Below are positions 7,275 through 16,784 of a stretch of DNA of 64,000 bases, piece after piece. Source of the stretch: an uncultured Clostridia bacterium (GTDB taxonomy: Bacteria; Bacillota; Clostridia; Oscillospirales; Acutalibacteraceae); the NCBI GenBank assembly GCA_945876745.1, contig CAMCPL010000007.1:49489-113488 (forward strand). The letters are read 5' to 3'. The first letter of the stretch is position 1. Each line of letters starts with the position of its first letter. The notes beneath the pieces were generated by a model. It saw only the letters and a program-made list of their open reading frames with translations, was not told the origin of the DNA and ran no database searches. A program made the position numbers and the translations under genes.

Positions 7275-8619
7275 TTGTCACTCCTCCTTTTGCTGCTTTT
7301 TCGTCAATAGCTTGCTTAACAGTAGCCTTGCCGATTGTGATTAAGTGAGTAAGCGGAATTTTTGCAGGGCATATGTACGAGCAACAACCGCATTTAACAC
7401 ATTCCATTCCGCCCAAAGCCTCGAACTTTTCAAAATCGGAATTAGTAACGGATTTTGAAAGCATTTGAGGAACAAGATTGGCTGGACAAACGCTTACGCA
7501 TTTTCCGCATCTTATACAATTTGACTCCTTGATAGAAGCAACATCATCAACCGTAAAGGCAAGAATTGAGGATGATGTCTTTTCAACCGGAATGTCAAGT
7601 GTGTTAAGCGCTGTACCCGTCATAGGACCGCCGCTGATGATTTTGCACGTGTCTTCCTTAAGACCGCCGCAAGCTGTTAATACACTGTTATGACTCATAC
7701 CGAGCGGTACCTTAAAGTTGTTGCATTGATTAACGCCGTCACCGGAGATAGTCATATATCTGTGAATAAGCGGAATATTCTCGAATAGTGCATTATATAT
7801 CGCATAACAGGTTGAAGTATTAAGAACGAGGCATTTTGCATCCGCAGGAAGCATTTTTGAGTTAATCTTTCTTCCTGTTACAGCATAAATGAGACTTCTT
7901 TCACCGCCTTGAGGATATTTTGTTTTAAGAGGGCAAATATCCATTTTGTCATTATCTGAAATAAAGCCCTTGATTACCTTGATGCTGTCCGCTTTGTTGT
8001 CCTCAATACCGAAGATAACACTTGCATTTGGGAATAGCTTTAATATCATTCTCAAAGCCTTAACAATTTGCTCGCCCTTTTCAAGCATTACTCTGTAATC
8101 AACAGTCAAATACGGCTCACATTCACAGCCGTTAACAATGATTGTGTCGATTTCTTTTGCATTTTTAGGAGACAGCTTTACGTGGGTAGGAAAGCCTGCT
8201 CCGCCTAATCCGACAATACCTGCGTTTTTGATTTTTTCAATAATTTCTTCGTTTGTAAGCGACGACGGGTCTGTTTTTACACCCAAGCCCTCAATTTCTT
8301 CATTCTCAAAATCGTTTTGAATTACGATTGACGGCTTTTTGTCACCGCTTAAGGTGAGTCTGTTTTCGATAGCCTTAACAGTACCCGATACACTTGAATG
8401 AACATTGGAGCTGATAAATCCGTCAGCTTCGGCAATAATCTGACCCTTCAGCACTCGCTGACCGACTTCAACTGTCGGCTTAGCCGGCTTGCCGATATGC
8501 TGGGAAAGGGGGAAGACCATAATTTCGTCAGCCTTGATTGTTGTAATGGGATAGTTTTTTGAAAGCTCTTTGCCTTCATAAAGACGTAATCCCTTTTTCA
8601 ACGCCTTCTTTTTCTTCAT
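7267..8619 (-). CDS. rnfC: RnfC, NADH-side subunit of the Rnf complex
   Basis: 450 residues from the ATG at 8619, chosen because a GAGAGAGAGG SD stands just upstream and the family N-terminus (a short basic stretch, then GLRLYEGKELSKNYPI) begins here. It carries the NAD(H)/FMN-binding core (GLGGAGFPTHVKL, NGCECEPYLTVDY) and two 4Fe-4S motifs, CIRCGKCVSVCP and CVKCGCCSYICP, near the C-terminus. First gene of the operon. No confident promoter could be picked in the 8620-8736 gap; a weak TTGAAA-17-TAAATT is possible. Confidence 0.97.
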   Translation of the reverse strand: MKKKKALKKGLRLYEGKELSKNYPITTIKADEIMVFPLSQHIGKPAKPTVEVGQRVLKGQIIAEADGFISSNVHSSVSGTVKAIENRLTLSGDKKPSIVIQNDFENEEIEGLGVKTDPSSLTNEEIIEKIKNAGIVGLGGAGFPTHVKLSPKNAKEIDTIIVNGCECEPYLTVDYRVMLEKGEQIVKALRMILKLFPNASVIFGIEDNKADSIKVIKGFISDNDKMDICPLKTKYPQGGERSLIYAVTGRKINSKMLPADAKCLVLNTSTCYAIYNALFENIPLIHRYMTISGDGVNQCNNFKVPLGMSHNSVLTACGGLKEDTCKIISGGPMTGTALNTLDIPVEKTSSSILAFTVDDVASIKESNCIRCGKCVSVCPANLVPQMLSKSVTNSDFEKFEALGGMECVKCGCCSYICPAKIPLTHLITIGKATVKQAIDEKAAKGGVTNV

Positions 8620-8736
8620 TAAGTTACAACCTCTCTCTCGGTATATAATGTATAAGTTTAATTTAACATATTTCGGCTTCAATTTCAACAACTAAATATT
8701 TACCAAATGCAATTTGCTAATATTTTTTTACATATC

Positions 8737-8765
8737 TTGAATTATTCAGTCGTGTATGATAGAAT
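8737..8765 (+). promoter_or_regulatory. sigma-A-type promoter for the alpha-galactosidase-like gene
   Basis: TTGAAT (8737-8742), 17-base spacer, TAGAAT (8760-8765), 29 bases before the ATG. It lies in the divergent gap between rnfC and the glycosidase. Confidence 0.6.
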
Positions 8766-8794
8766 TTTGATAGTAATATCTTGTGGAGGAATTT

Positions 8795-10495
8795 ATGTTT
8801 AGTTTATATGCAGAATGCGTCGTTGACGGCAAAAACAGGGGATATGTTTCTTTTGATAACGAATGCTTTAAGCTGACTCTTGACAATACAGACGGATTTG
8901 TAAAAGGAGCCTTGATAGCAAAAAAGAATTTTATATTTTCGAAAATAATGCTTAAGAATTTTTTGAGATTTGAAAATGATGATTTGTTTTTTGCAAACGG
9001 TTATCAGGCTTGGACTACATCAAGAGAATTTTCAAAATTTGATAAGCTCAACGGTCTGATTGCACCGGCTATGATAAATCCGCAATTAAAGCATTTTGCA
9101 GGTCTTTCCGGTGACTATCATTTTGAAAACTACGGTGAGGTAGGTCATTTTCATTCCTACACTTATTGTTATTTCAGGAAAAAGGATAGCAGAAATATAA
9201 CGCTGTATGGTTCAAAAAGCGAAAGAAAAGGCTTTACAATTTTTGATGTTGATATGACAGGCGGCGTGTTCTGCATAAAAAAGGATGTTGAGGGTCTGTC
9301 GTTGAAAGCCGGCGAAGAATACGATCTTTTTGATATTGCTGTAATCAGCGGTTATTTTGATGAGGTTATGGATAAATATTTCTATGATTTTGTAGGCTGT
9401 AAAACGCCTAAAATCAAGCATTTGTCAGGTTACACGTCTTGGTATAATTATTTTCAAAACATTAATGAGGACATCATTCTTCGCGATCTTGAAGGTCTTG
9501 ACCGTGTTAAGGATAATGTCAGCATTTTTCAGGTTGACGACGGATATCAGCAGGCTGTCGGTGATTGGCTGTTGACCGATAAATCAAAGTTTCCTCACGG
9601 TATGAAATTCATTGCCGATAAAATTCACAAAAAGGGCTATAAGGCAGGCATTTGGCTTGCTCCGTTTAATGCTCAGGTTGATTCCGAAATAGCCAAAAAT
9701 CATCCCGATTGGCTAATTAAGCATAATAAAAACGGCAAAAAAATGCTCGGTTGTCAAGGCTGGGGAGGTGCTTATACCCTCGATATTTATAATCCTGAAG
9801 CAAGGCAATACATTAAGCATGTTTTTGATGTAGTGCTTAATGAGTGGGGCTATGATATGGTTAAACTCGATTTCCTTTACAGTCAGTGCATTGAGCCGAG
9901 AAATAACAAAACAAGAGGCGAGATTATGTGCGACGGCGTTGACCTTCTTCGTGAAGCGTGCGGCGATAAATGGATACTTGGCTGCGGCGTACCTCTCGGT
10001 GCCTGTATGGGAATTTTTGATGCTTGCAGAATAAGCTGTGATGCAAATAAGGATTGGAAGTTTGACGTTAAGAATACAAGTATAAACTCACTTTTGAATT
10101 TGCTTAAAATAAACGCTGAAATTCCGTCTTCACAAAACGCAATTATCAACACTGTTTTCCGTTCTCATCTTGACGGCAGAGCGTTTTGTAATGATCCCGA
10201 TGTATTCTTTTTGCGTGATATTAACATCGGCTATAACGAAAATCAAAAGTTGCTTCACGGTAAGATTAATTCCGTTTGCGGAAATGTACTTTTTGTGTCA
10301 GATAACGCAGGGGATTTTGACGAAAGAAAAATTGCTTACTTAAACGAATTTTTCACTCAAAAGGATTATAAAATCAATCTTGCACAGTATGTTGCAAAGG
10401 ATGAAATCAAGCTCGATTTTACAGAAAACGGCATAGAAAAATCGCTCGTATTTAATCTGTCAACCGGCGAAAGCAATGTAAGAGCTTGCATTTAA
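8795..10495 (+). CDS. GH36-type alpha-galactosidase (clan GH-D)
   Basis: 566 residues from the ATG at 8795; the GGAGGA five bases upstream is the SD, so the in-frame GTG at 8783 is not the start. No signal peptide, so cytoplasmic. It would release terminal alpha-galactose. An N-terminal beta-sandwich region (about 1-200) precedes a TIM barrel with FQVDDGYQ (about 245-252), the nucleophile region KLDFLY (Asp359) and a later RISCD (Asp416, probable acid/base). The usual GH36 Cys-Gly-Gly pattern before the acid is changed to CGVPLGACMG, so substrate preference may differ. A GPH sugar symporter lies 4.4 kb downstream. Confidence 0.8.
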   Translation: MFSLYAECVVDGKNRGYVSFDNECFKLTLDNTDGFVKGALIAKKNFIFSKIMLKNFLRFENDDLFFANGYQAWTTSREFSKFDKLNGLIAPAMINPQLKHFAGLSGDYHFENYGEVGHFHSYTYCYFRKKDSRNITLYGSKSERKGFTIFDVDMTGGVFCIKKDVEGLSLKAGEEYDLFDIAVISGYFDEVMDKYFYDFVGCKTPKIKHLSGYTSWYNYFQNINEDIILRDLEGLDRVKDNVSIFQVDDGYQQAVGDWLLTDKSKFPHGMKFIADKIHKKGYKAGIWLAPFNAQVDSEIAKNHPDWLIKHNKNGKKMLGCQGWGGAYTLDIYNPEARQYIKHVFDVVLNEWGYDMVKLDFLYSQCIEPRNNKTRGEIMCDGVDLLREACGDKWILGCGVPLGACMGIFDACRISCDANKDWKFDVKNTSINSLLNLLKINAEIPSSQNAIINTVFRSHLDGRAFCNDPDVFFLRDINIGYNENQKLLHGKINSVCGNVLFVSDNAGDFDERKIAYLNEFFTQKDYKINLAQYVAKDEIKLDFTENGIEKSLVFNLSTGESNVRACI

Positions 10496-10511
10496 ATATA
10501 AAGAATAATTC

Positions 10512-10550
10512 AATACCGTATTCGGCTTTTAGTTGAATACGGTATTATTG
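10512..10550 (+). terminator. terminator after the glycosidase gene
   Basis: Perfect 12-bp stem (10512-10523 with 10535-10546; arms AATACCGTATTC and its complement) with an 11-base loop. The T-run is short (ATTGCTGTT). Confidence 0.65.
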
Positions 10551-10593
10551 CTGTTATATGAAAAATGCCGAAAATTAATGTATATAGTAAATC

Positions 10594-10623
10594 TTGACAA
10601 TTACACACAATATATTGTATAAT
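10594..10623 (+). promoter_or_regulatory. sigma-A-type promoter for the topoisomerase genes
   Basis: TTGACA (10594-10599), 18-base spacer, TATAAT (10618-10623): both hexamers are perfect consensus. The TTG start of the next gene follows at 10661. Confidence 0.85.
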
Positions 10624-10660
10624 TAATTATCTATGTAAACTTCGTTTTGGAGGGATTGCT

Positions 10661-12643
10661 TTGGCAAAGAAAAAGGAATACGGCAATGACAGTATCAAAT
10701 CCTTAAAGGGCGCCGACAGAGTAAGAAAAAGACCTGCGGTTATTTTCGGCTCCGACGGTATCGAGGGCTGTCAACATTCGATATTTGAAATTATGTCCAA
10801 CTCGATTGATGAAGCGAGAGAGGGCTACGGAAACAGAATTATCATAACAAGATATCTTGACGGTTCTGTAGAGGTGCAGGATTTCGGGCGCGGTATACCT
10901 GTTGATTATAATAAAAATGAGGATAAGTACAACTGGGAGCTTCTGTTCTGTGAGCTTTATGCAGGCGGTAAGTACGACAACGGCACTGACAACTATGAGT
11001 TTTCACTCGGTCTTAACGGTCTCGGACTTTGTGCAACACAGTATGCTTCCGAATATATGGACGCCGAGATAAAGGCAGGCGGATACAAGTATAATCTTCA
11101 TTTTGAACATGGAGAGAATGTAGGAGGACTTAAAAAGGAGCCTTACGGAAAGCGCGGAGACACAGGTACAAAAATCAGGTGGAAGCCCGATTTACAAGTA
11201 TTTACGGATATAAACGTGCCTGTTGAGTTTTATGTTCAAACCCTCAAAAAGCAAGCCGTTGTTAACGACGGTATAAAATTTGTTTTCAAAAATCAAATTA
11301 CGTCGTCTCAGTTTGAAACAACGGAATACTGCTATGAAAACGGAATTAAGGACTATGTCAGCGAAATTGCAGGAGATAAAGGCTTTACAACACCGCAATA
11401 CTGGGAATGTGAGCGTGTAGGTCGTGACCGTGAGGACTTAGATGACTACAAGCTGAAAATTAAGTGTGCACTTTGTTTTTCACTTCATAACCAGCTTAAA
11501 GAATATTATCATAATTCGTCGTTTTTGGAGCACGGCGGTGCTCCGGAAAAGGCTTTCAGGAGTGCGTTTGTAAGCCAAATTAACGCATATCTCAAACAGA
11601 CAAACAAATATAATAAAACCGATTCTCAAATTACTGTACAGGATGTCGAGGAATGTGTAATCTTTGTTGTTTCCTCGTTTTCTACTCAAACGTCGTATGA
11701 AAACCAAACGAAGAAGGCTATAACAAATAAATTCATTCAAGACGCAATGACTGATTTTTTCAGAAAGCAGCTTGAGGTTTATTTTATCGAAAACAAAATA
11801 GACGCAGATAAAATTGCCGATCAGGTACTTATCAATATGCGCTCAAGAGTGAAAGCCGAAACTACGAGAAAAACACTCAAAACGACTCTGCAAACAAAGG
11901 TTGATATGACAAACCGTATCCAAAAGTTTGTAGATTGCAGGTCTAAAGACGTAAATGAACGTGAAATATTTATCGTTGAGGGTGACTCTGCACTCGGTGC
12001 CTGCAAGCAGGCAAGAGACGCAAATTTCCAAGCCCTGATGCCTGTACGAGGAAAGATACTAAATTGCTTAAAATCCGATTATGATAAGATTTTCAAGAGC
12101 GATATTATCACGGATTTGATTAAGGTTTTAGGTTGCGGAGTTGAGGTTAAGAGCAAGGCGGCGAAGGACGTTTCAATGTTTGATATGGACTCTCTTCGTT
12201 GGAATAAGATTATGATTTGTACTGATGCCGACGTTGACGGCTTCCAAATCCGCGCGCTTATTCTCACTATGATTTACAGACTTATGCCCAAGCTCATTGA
12301 AGCAGGAAAGGTTTATATTGCCGAATCTCCCTTGTATGAGGTTACCTGTAAGGACCAAACCTATTTTGCCTACGATGAAATCGAAATGGACGAAATAAAA
12401 AAAGAGCTCGGCGACAAAAAATATACAATTCAGCGTTCAAAGGGTCTCGGTGAAAACGAAGCGGATATGATGTCGCTTACTACTATGAATCCTGCAACCC
12501 GCAGATTGATTCGAGTTACTCCCGATGATGCGAGAGAAACGAGCGAAATGTTTGACTTGCTTTTGGGAGATAATCTTGAGGGCAGAAAAGAATATATTGC
12601 AGATTACGGTCATCTTTATTTGGATGCGGCTGATGTCAGCTAA
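10661..12643 (+). CDS. parE: type IIA topoisomerase subunit B (ParE/GyrB-like, divergent)
   Basis: 660 residues, TTG start with GGAGGG six bases before it. ATP-driven DNA strand-passage enzyme. GHKL ATPase motifs EIMSNSIDEA and VQDFGRGIPVD lie in the N-terminal 100 residues. The Toprim region has VEGDSALGACKQARD (about 437-451, usual EGDSAGGSAKQGRD) and TDADVDGFQIR (about 521-531, usual DADVDGSHIR). The metal-binding Glu and Asp residues are kept but flanking positions are changed. It forms an operon with the A subunit 13 bases downstream. More like topoisomerase IV than gyrase in many Clostridia annotations; the choice between the two is not certain. Confidence 0.85.
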   Translation: MAKKKEYGNDSIKSLKGADRVRKRPAVIFGSDGIEGCQHSIFEIMSNSIDEAREGYGNRIIITRYLDGSVEVQDFGRGIPVDYNKNEDKYNWELLFCELYAGGKYDNGTDNYEFSLGLNGLGLCATQYASEYMDAEIKAGGYKYNLHFEHGENVGGLKKEPYGKRGDTGTKIRWKPDLQVFTDINVPVEFYVQTLKKQAVVNDGIKFVFKNQITSSQFETTEYCYENGIKDYVSEIAGDKGFTTPQYWECERVGRDREDLDDYKLKIKCALCFSLHNQLKEYYHNSSFLEHGGAPEKAFRSAFVSQINAYLKQTNKYNKTDSQITVQDVEECVIFVVSSFSTQTSYENQTKKAITNKFIQDAMTDFFRKQLEVYFIENKIDADKIADQVLINMRSRVKAETTRKTLKTTLQTKVDMTNRIQKFVDCRSKDVNEREIFIVEGDSALGACKQARDANFQALMPVRGKILNCLKSDYDKIFKSDIITDLIKVLGCGVEVKSKAAKDVSMFDMDSLRWNKIMICTDADVDGFQIRALILTMIYRLMPKLIEAGKVYIAESPLYEVTCKDQTYFAYDEIEMDEIKKELGDKKYTIQRSKGLGENEADMMSLTTMNPATRRLIRVTPDDARETSEMFDLLLGDNLEGRKEYIADYGHLYLDAADVS

Positions 12644-12656
12644 GGAGGTGTGAACA

Positions 12657-14894
12657 ATGGCAAGAAAAAAGAAAATAGAAAACGAAATACAAAACCCGCT
12701 TGCTGACAATGTTCACATTCAGGGTGCAGGAACCGTAAAGGACGAGGGCATCACTCAAACACTGAAATCAAACTATATGCCGTATGCCATGAGCGTAATT
12801 CTGTCACGTGCAATTCCAGAAATAGACGGCTTTAAGCCCTCTCACAGAAAGCTGCTATATACAATGTATAATATGGGCTTGTTACAGGGCGGCACAGTGA
12901 AAAGTGCAAATATCGTGGGACGTACAATGCAGTTAAATCCCCACGGCGATGCTTCTATTTATGAGACTATGATTAGGCTCGCAAGAGGTAACGAAAGCCT
13001 GCTTTATCCGTTTGTCGAGTCAAAGGGCAATTTCGGTAAAGCGTACAGCAAAAATATGATGTATGCCGCATCACGTTATACTGAAGCAAAGTTAGCACCT
13101 ATTTCAAAGGAACTTTTTGAGGATATCAATAAAGATACGGTTGATTTTGTTGACAACTACGACAACACTATGAAAGAACCGACATTGTTACCTGTAACAT
13201 TTCCGTCAATACTCTGTAACGTTACGACAGGTATCGCGGTAGGTATGGCTTCATCAATCGTATCGTTCAATTTGGGCGAAATCTGTGATACTACCGTTGC
13301 ACTTATTAAGAACCCCGACCATGATATTGCCGAAACTCTGCCTGCTCCCGATTTTGTAGGAGGCGGCTACGTTGTTTATGATAAGGACGAGCTGGATAGA
13401 ATATATAAAACAGGACGAGGCTCGGTTAAGGTTAGGGCAAAGTATACCTATGATAAGGCGTATAACTGTATAGATGTTACGGAAATTCCGCCTACAACTA
13501 CCTGTGAAGCTATTATCGACAAAATTGTTGAGCTTGTAAAAACTAATAAAATAAAGGAGCTTTCCGACCTTCGCGACGAAACAGACCTGAAAGGTCTTCG
13601 TATTACTCTTGATTTGAAGCGCGGTGTCGACCCTGACGCTCTTATGACTAAGCTCTACAAAATGACCCCTCTTGAGGATTCCTTTGCCTGCAATTTTAAT
13701 GTTCTTATTAAAGGATATCCCAGAGTATTGGGTGTAAGAGATATACTGCTTGAATGGATTGATTTCAGGCTCGAATGTATCAGACGAAGAACTCAGTTTA
13801 CTCTCGGCAAAAAGCAGGAAAAGCTTCACCTGTTACAAGGTCTTGAAAAAATATTGCTCGACATTGACAAGGCAATTAAGATTATTCGCAACACAGAAGC
13901 CGAAAGCGACGTTGTTCCAAACTTGATGATAGGCTTCGGAATTGATAAGGTACAGGCCGAATATGTTGCAGAGATTAAGCTACGCCATCTTAACCGTGAA
14001 TATATCCTCAAGCGCACGAAGGATATCGAGGATTTAATTAAGGATATTGAAGAACTGCAAGGTATACTTGACAGTAAGAATAAGCAAAAGAAAATAATCA
14101 TAAAAGAACTTAACGAGGTTAAGGATAAGTATTCGGGTGAAAGAAAATCTCCTATTCTTTATGAGGTTGATGAATTTGATACAGCGGTTGAAGCTGAAAT
14201 TCCCGACTATCCCGTTACATTGTTTATTACAAAAGAGGGCTATCTTAACAAAATCCGCACCGCAAATCTCCGTATGTCCGGTGAACAAAAGGTCAAGGAG
14301 GGCGACGAGGTTGATAAAACCTTTGAGTGCTCTAACAAGGATGAGCTTCTTGTATTTACCGACAAGGGACAGGTGTACAAGGCAAAGGTTGATGATTTTC
14401 CAGACGGAAAGGCTTCACAGCTTGGTGCTTATGTTCCTGTTAAGCTCGAAATGGAGCCTGATGAAAAAGTAGTATACATCTGTGTTATTCACGAATACGT
14501 TGGTTATATGTTGTTTGTTTTTGAAAACGGAAAGGTTGCAAAGGTCGATATTACTGCCTACCAAACGAAGACAAACAGAAAGAAGCTGTTAAAGGCTTAT
14601 TCGCTTAAATCACCGCTTGCCTGCTGTGAATATATTGAGCAAGACGGAGAGTTTGTTCTGTGCTCAAGCTCCGGCAGAATGTTGATTTTGAACACGGGAG
14701 CGTTAACTCCGAAAACATCAAAAGATACTATTGGCGTTTCCGTTATGACCCAAAAGAAGAATCATAAGGTTGAGTCAATGCATCCTTACGTTGAGGGTGA
14801 ATTTGAAAAGGCTTGGAGATTCAGAACGAAAAATCTTCCTGCCGCAGGTGCGTTACCGGGTGCGGGTGATAATGCGGCACAAATTAGTTTTTAA
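12657..14894 (+). CDS. parC: type IIA topoisomerase subunit A (ParC/GyrA-like, divergent)
   Basis: 745 residues with an AAGGAGGTG SD. The catalytic Tyr is Y141 in ASRYTEAKLA. The fluoroquinolone-region helix reads NPHGDASIYETM (about 94-105), with Ala99 where E. coli GyrA has Ser83 and Glu103 where it has Asp87. A coiled-coil stretch (about 445-490) and a C-terminal beta-propeller region follow. No recognisable GyrA box, which favours a topoisomerase IV role. DGFKPSHRKLLYTM replaces the usual DGLKPVHRRILY pattern, so this belongs to a diverged branch together with its B subunit. Confidence 0.85.
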   Translation: MARKKKIENEIQNPLADNVHIQGAGTVKDEGITQTLKSNYMPYAMSVILSRAIPEIDGFKPSHRKLLYTMYNMGLLQGGTVKSANIVGRTMQLNPHGDASIYETMIRLARGNESLLYPFVESKGNFGKAYSKNMMYAASRYTEAKLAPISKELFEDINKDTVDFVDNYDNTMKEPTLLPVTFPSILCNVTTGIAVGMASSIVSFNLGEICDTTVALIKNPDHDIAETLPAPDFVGGGYVVYDKDELDRIYKTGRGSVKVRAKYTYDKAYNCIDVTEIPPTTTCEAIIDKIVELVKTNKIKELSDLRDETDLKGLRITLDLKRGVDPDALMTKLYKMTPLEDSFACNFNVLIKGYPRVLGVRDILLEWIDFRLECIRRRTQFTLGKKQEKLHLLQGLEKILLDIDKAIKIIRNTEAESDVVPNLMIGFGIDKVQAEYVAEIKLRHLNREYILKRTKDIEDLIKDIEELQGILDSKNKQKKIIIKELNEVKDKYSGERKSPILYEVDEFDTAVEAEIPDYPVTLFITKEGYLNKIRTANLRMSGEQKVKEGDEVDKTFECSNKDELLVFTDKGQVYKAKVDDFPDGKASQLGAYVPVKLEMEPDEKVVYICVIHEYVGYMLFVFENGKVAKVDITAYQTKTNRKKLLKAYSLKSPLACCEYIEQDGEFVLCSSSGRMLILNTGALTPKTSKDTIGVSVMTQKKNHKVESMHPYVEGEFEKAWRFRTKNLPAAGALPGAGDNAAQISF

Positions 14895-14913
14895 TGTTGC
14901 TTGAGGTGATCGT

Positions 14914-16374
14914 ATGTCACAGGTATTAACAAAAAGAAGAAAGACCGGTTATGCTTTCGGTATCTTTGTTGAATCGCTTGTATATAATATGTTTTATACA
15001 TATTATCTTACTTTTCTTAACGAGATTGTCGGCATATCCCCGAAATATAGTTCTATTGTGATTTTTATATCCATAGCTTGGGACGCAATAACTGACCCTA
15101 TTATCGGAAATTATACCGACAGAGGAGGCGTTGATAAGCGAAAAATTATGAAGTTGTCGCTTGTTCCCCTTGGATTGGTGTTCATTTTAGCATGGACTTC
15201 AATCGGAGCCGGTTTGTCTACACAGTTTGCAAAGGTTATGCTTTATACCTTAATTTCAATGTGTATATGGGTCTTCTATACTATGTACACAATACCGTAT
15301 TATGCAATAGTTCCGGAGCTTACGCAGGATTATGATGAGCGAACAAGTATTCGTTCCGCCGCTTCTCTCGTAAATGGAATTGCAGTCGGCTTGGGCAATA
15401 TTTTACCTGCGCTTGTACCGACTGTTGCTATACTTCTTACCGAAAAATATGCAAGCAATTCTTATGCAGTTATTGCGGCGTTGATAAGCATTATGGCTGT
15501 TATTTTCGGATTTATTTGTGTTAAGTCACTTAAAGGAGTTTATACCCCTAAACCTGTCACACAGGATAATTCCAATACTTCGTTAAAGGATACATTTAGG
15601 GCGTTTTTCAATGTTTTCAGTTCAAGAGCCGCGAAAATATTTCTTGTTTTCGTATTTTTCTTCCTTACAGGCTCATCTATGATACAATCTAATTTGACTT
15701 ATATGGTTGTTGATTGCGTGGGTATGGAATATGATACGGGAATAGTTTACGTTATTATTTCGCTTGTTATCTCAATGGTAATCGTAGTACCGATTGTCGA
15801 AAAGGTAGCAATTAAAAAAGACAGGAGATTTGCCTGCTTAACATTCTTAAGCGTAACGCTTGTCGGTCTGGTTATTTGTAAATTTATCGGTCTTGATAAA
15901 ACCGTCGGAGGATTTCATATTATGGCAGTAGTTGTTGCCGTATTGCTTGGAATCGGAGTCGGTACTTTTTGGACGCTGTTTTATTCTATGAGCTACGATT
16001 TGGTTGAACTTGACGAATTTAAGTCGGGCGTAAGACACGAGGCAATCGTCACTGCGCTTCCTCAGCTTGTTCAAAAATTCGGTTCGGCGTTCGGTATTCT
16101 TTTGGCAGGGCAGTTCCTGTCGCTTTACGGATATGATTCTTCTCAGGATATCGCCGGCAAAGAATCGCTTATGGTAAGAGTTGAAGACGCTCATATTGTC
16201 GGCGGAATGGAAAATATTTCAACTGTTTTTCCTGCTGTTGCAATAGGCATTTGTATTATTGCGCTTGTTTGTTATCCAATGACGAGAAAGAATGTTGAAT
16301 TGCTTATGTCACAGCTTGAGAAAAAAAGAAGCGGCAAGCAATACAGCAAAAGCGGTCTTGAAAAGCTGTTATAA
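14914..16374 (+). CDS. GPH-family (MelB-like) cation:sugar symporter
   Basis: 486 residues, about 12 membrane helices. The signature WDAITDPIIGNYTDR near residues 50-64 is characteristic of the glycoside-pentoside-hexuronide:cation symporters. The N-terminus KTGYAFGIFVESLVYN also fits. An AGGTGA SD precedes the ATG by six bases, and the gene is 19 bases after the topoisomerase A gene, apparently on the same mRNA. The substrate cannot be read from sequence; an alpha-galactoside is a reasonable guess from the GH36 gene nearby. Confidence 0.88.
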   Translation: MSQVLTKRRKTGYAFGIFVESLVYNMFYTYYLTFLNEIVGISPKYSSIVIFISIAWDAITDPIIGNYTDRGGVDKRKIMKLSLVPLGLVFILAWTSIGAGLSTQFAKVMLYTLISMCIWVFYTMYTIPYYAIVPELTQDYDERTSIRSAASLVNGIAVGLGNILPALVPTVAILLTEKYASNSYAVIAALISIMAVIFGFICVKSLKGVYTPKPVTQDNSNTSLKDTFRAFFNVFSSRAAKIFLVFVFFFLTGSSMIQSNLTYMVVDCVGMEYDTGIVYVIISLVISMVIVVPIVEKVAIKKDRRFACLTFLSVTLVGLVICKFIGLDKTVGGFHIMAVVVAVLLGIGVGTFWTLFYSMSYDLVELDEFKSGVRHEAIVTALPQLVQKFGSAFGILLAGQFLSLYGYDSSQDIAGKESLMVRVEDAHIVGGMENISTVFPAVAIGICIIALVCYPMTRKNVELLMSQLEKKRSGKQYSKSGLEKLL

Positions 16375-16414
16375 CGGCAAGATTTTTCGATTATCGGCTT
16401 GCTTAAAAAAAGTC

Positions 16415-16443
16415 TTGCATTATACTGTTTTGTGTGATATAAT
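16415..16443 (+). promoter_or_regulatory. sigma-A-type promoter for secG
   Basis: TTGCAT (16415-16420), 17-base spacer, TATAAT (16438-16443), 32 bases before the secG ATG. Confidence 0.75.
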
Positions 16444-16475
16444 GCAATAGTCTAAATTTATGTGGAGGGAATAAT

Positions 16476-16724
16476 ATGCTCTGGTATCATTACTTATTCG
16501 GCGGCGTGCTTATCGTTGCATCTATTGTTATTACTGTTATCGTACTTATGCAGGAGGGCAGATCTTCTAATCTTTCCGGCGTAATCGGCGGAAATACCGA
16601 TTCTTTTGCGGGTAAGTCCAAGGGTATGACCAACGAAAAGAAGCTCGAAAGAATCACAAAATGGTTTATTGTAGTATTCTTTATACTTGTTTTGGCTGCA
16701 TTTTTGGTATTTCTTTTTGTATAA
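16476..16724 (+). CDS. secG: SecG, preprotein translocase subunit
   Basis: 82 residues, normal for Firmicutes SecG. Two membrane helices (about 5-27 and 60-81) flank the family loop VLMQEGRSSNLSGVIGG. SecG assists SecYE during protein export. It has its own promoter, a GGAGGG SD and its own terminator, so it is monocistronic or nearly so. Confidence 0.95.
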   Translation: MLWYHYLFGGVLIVASIVITVIVLMQEGRSSNLSGVIGGNTDSFAGKSKGMTNEKKLERITKWFIVVFFILVLAAFLVFLFV

Positions 16725-16734
16725 CAATTAAGTA

Positions 16735-16764
16735 ACAGCCTTGCGTTATGCAAGGCTGTTTTTT
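16735..16764 (+). terminator. Rho-independent terminator after secG
   Basis: Stem ACAGCCTTGC (16735-16744) with GCAAGGCTGT (16750-16759), five-base loop, then TTTTT. The exonuclease gene's SD begins only about eight bases after the T-run. Confidence 0.9.
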
Positions 16765-16784
16765 CTGTGATAAGAGGATTAGAT

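Noticed and set aside
8783..8794. GTG at 8783 as start of the glycosidase
   Set aside because: It would use up the GGAGGA that is the SD for the ATG at 8795.
13254..13829. 191-codon minus-strand open frame inside the topoisomerase A gene
   Set aside because: Opposite a conserved gene, no SD or domain; a shadow frame.
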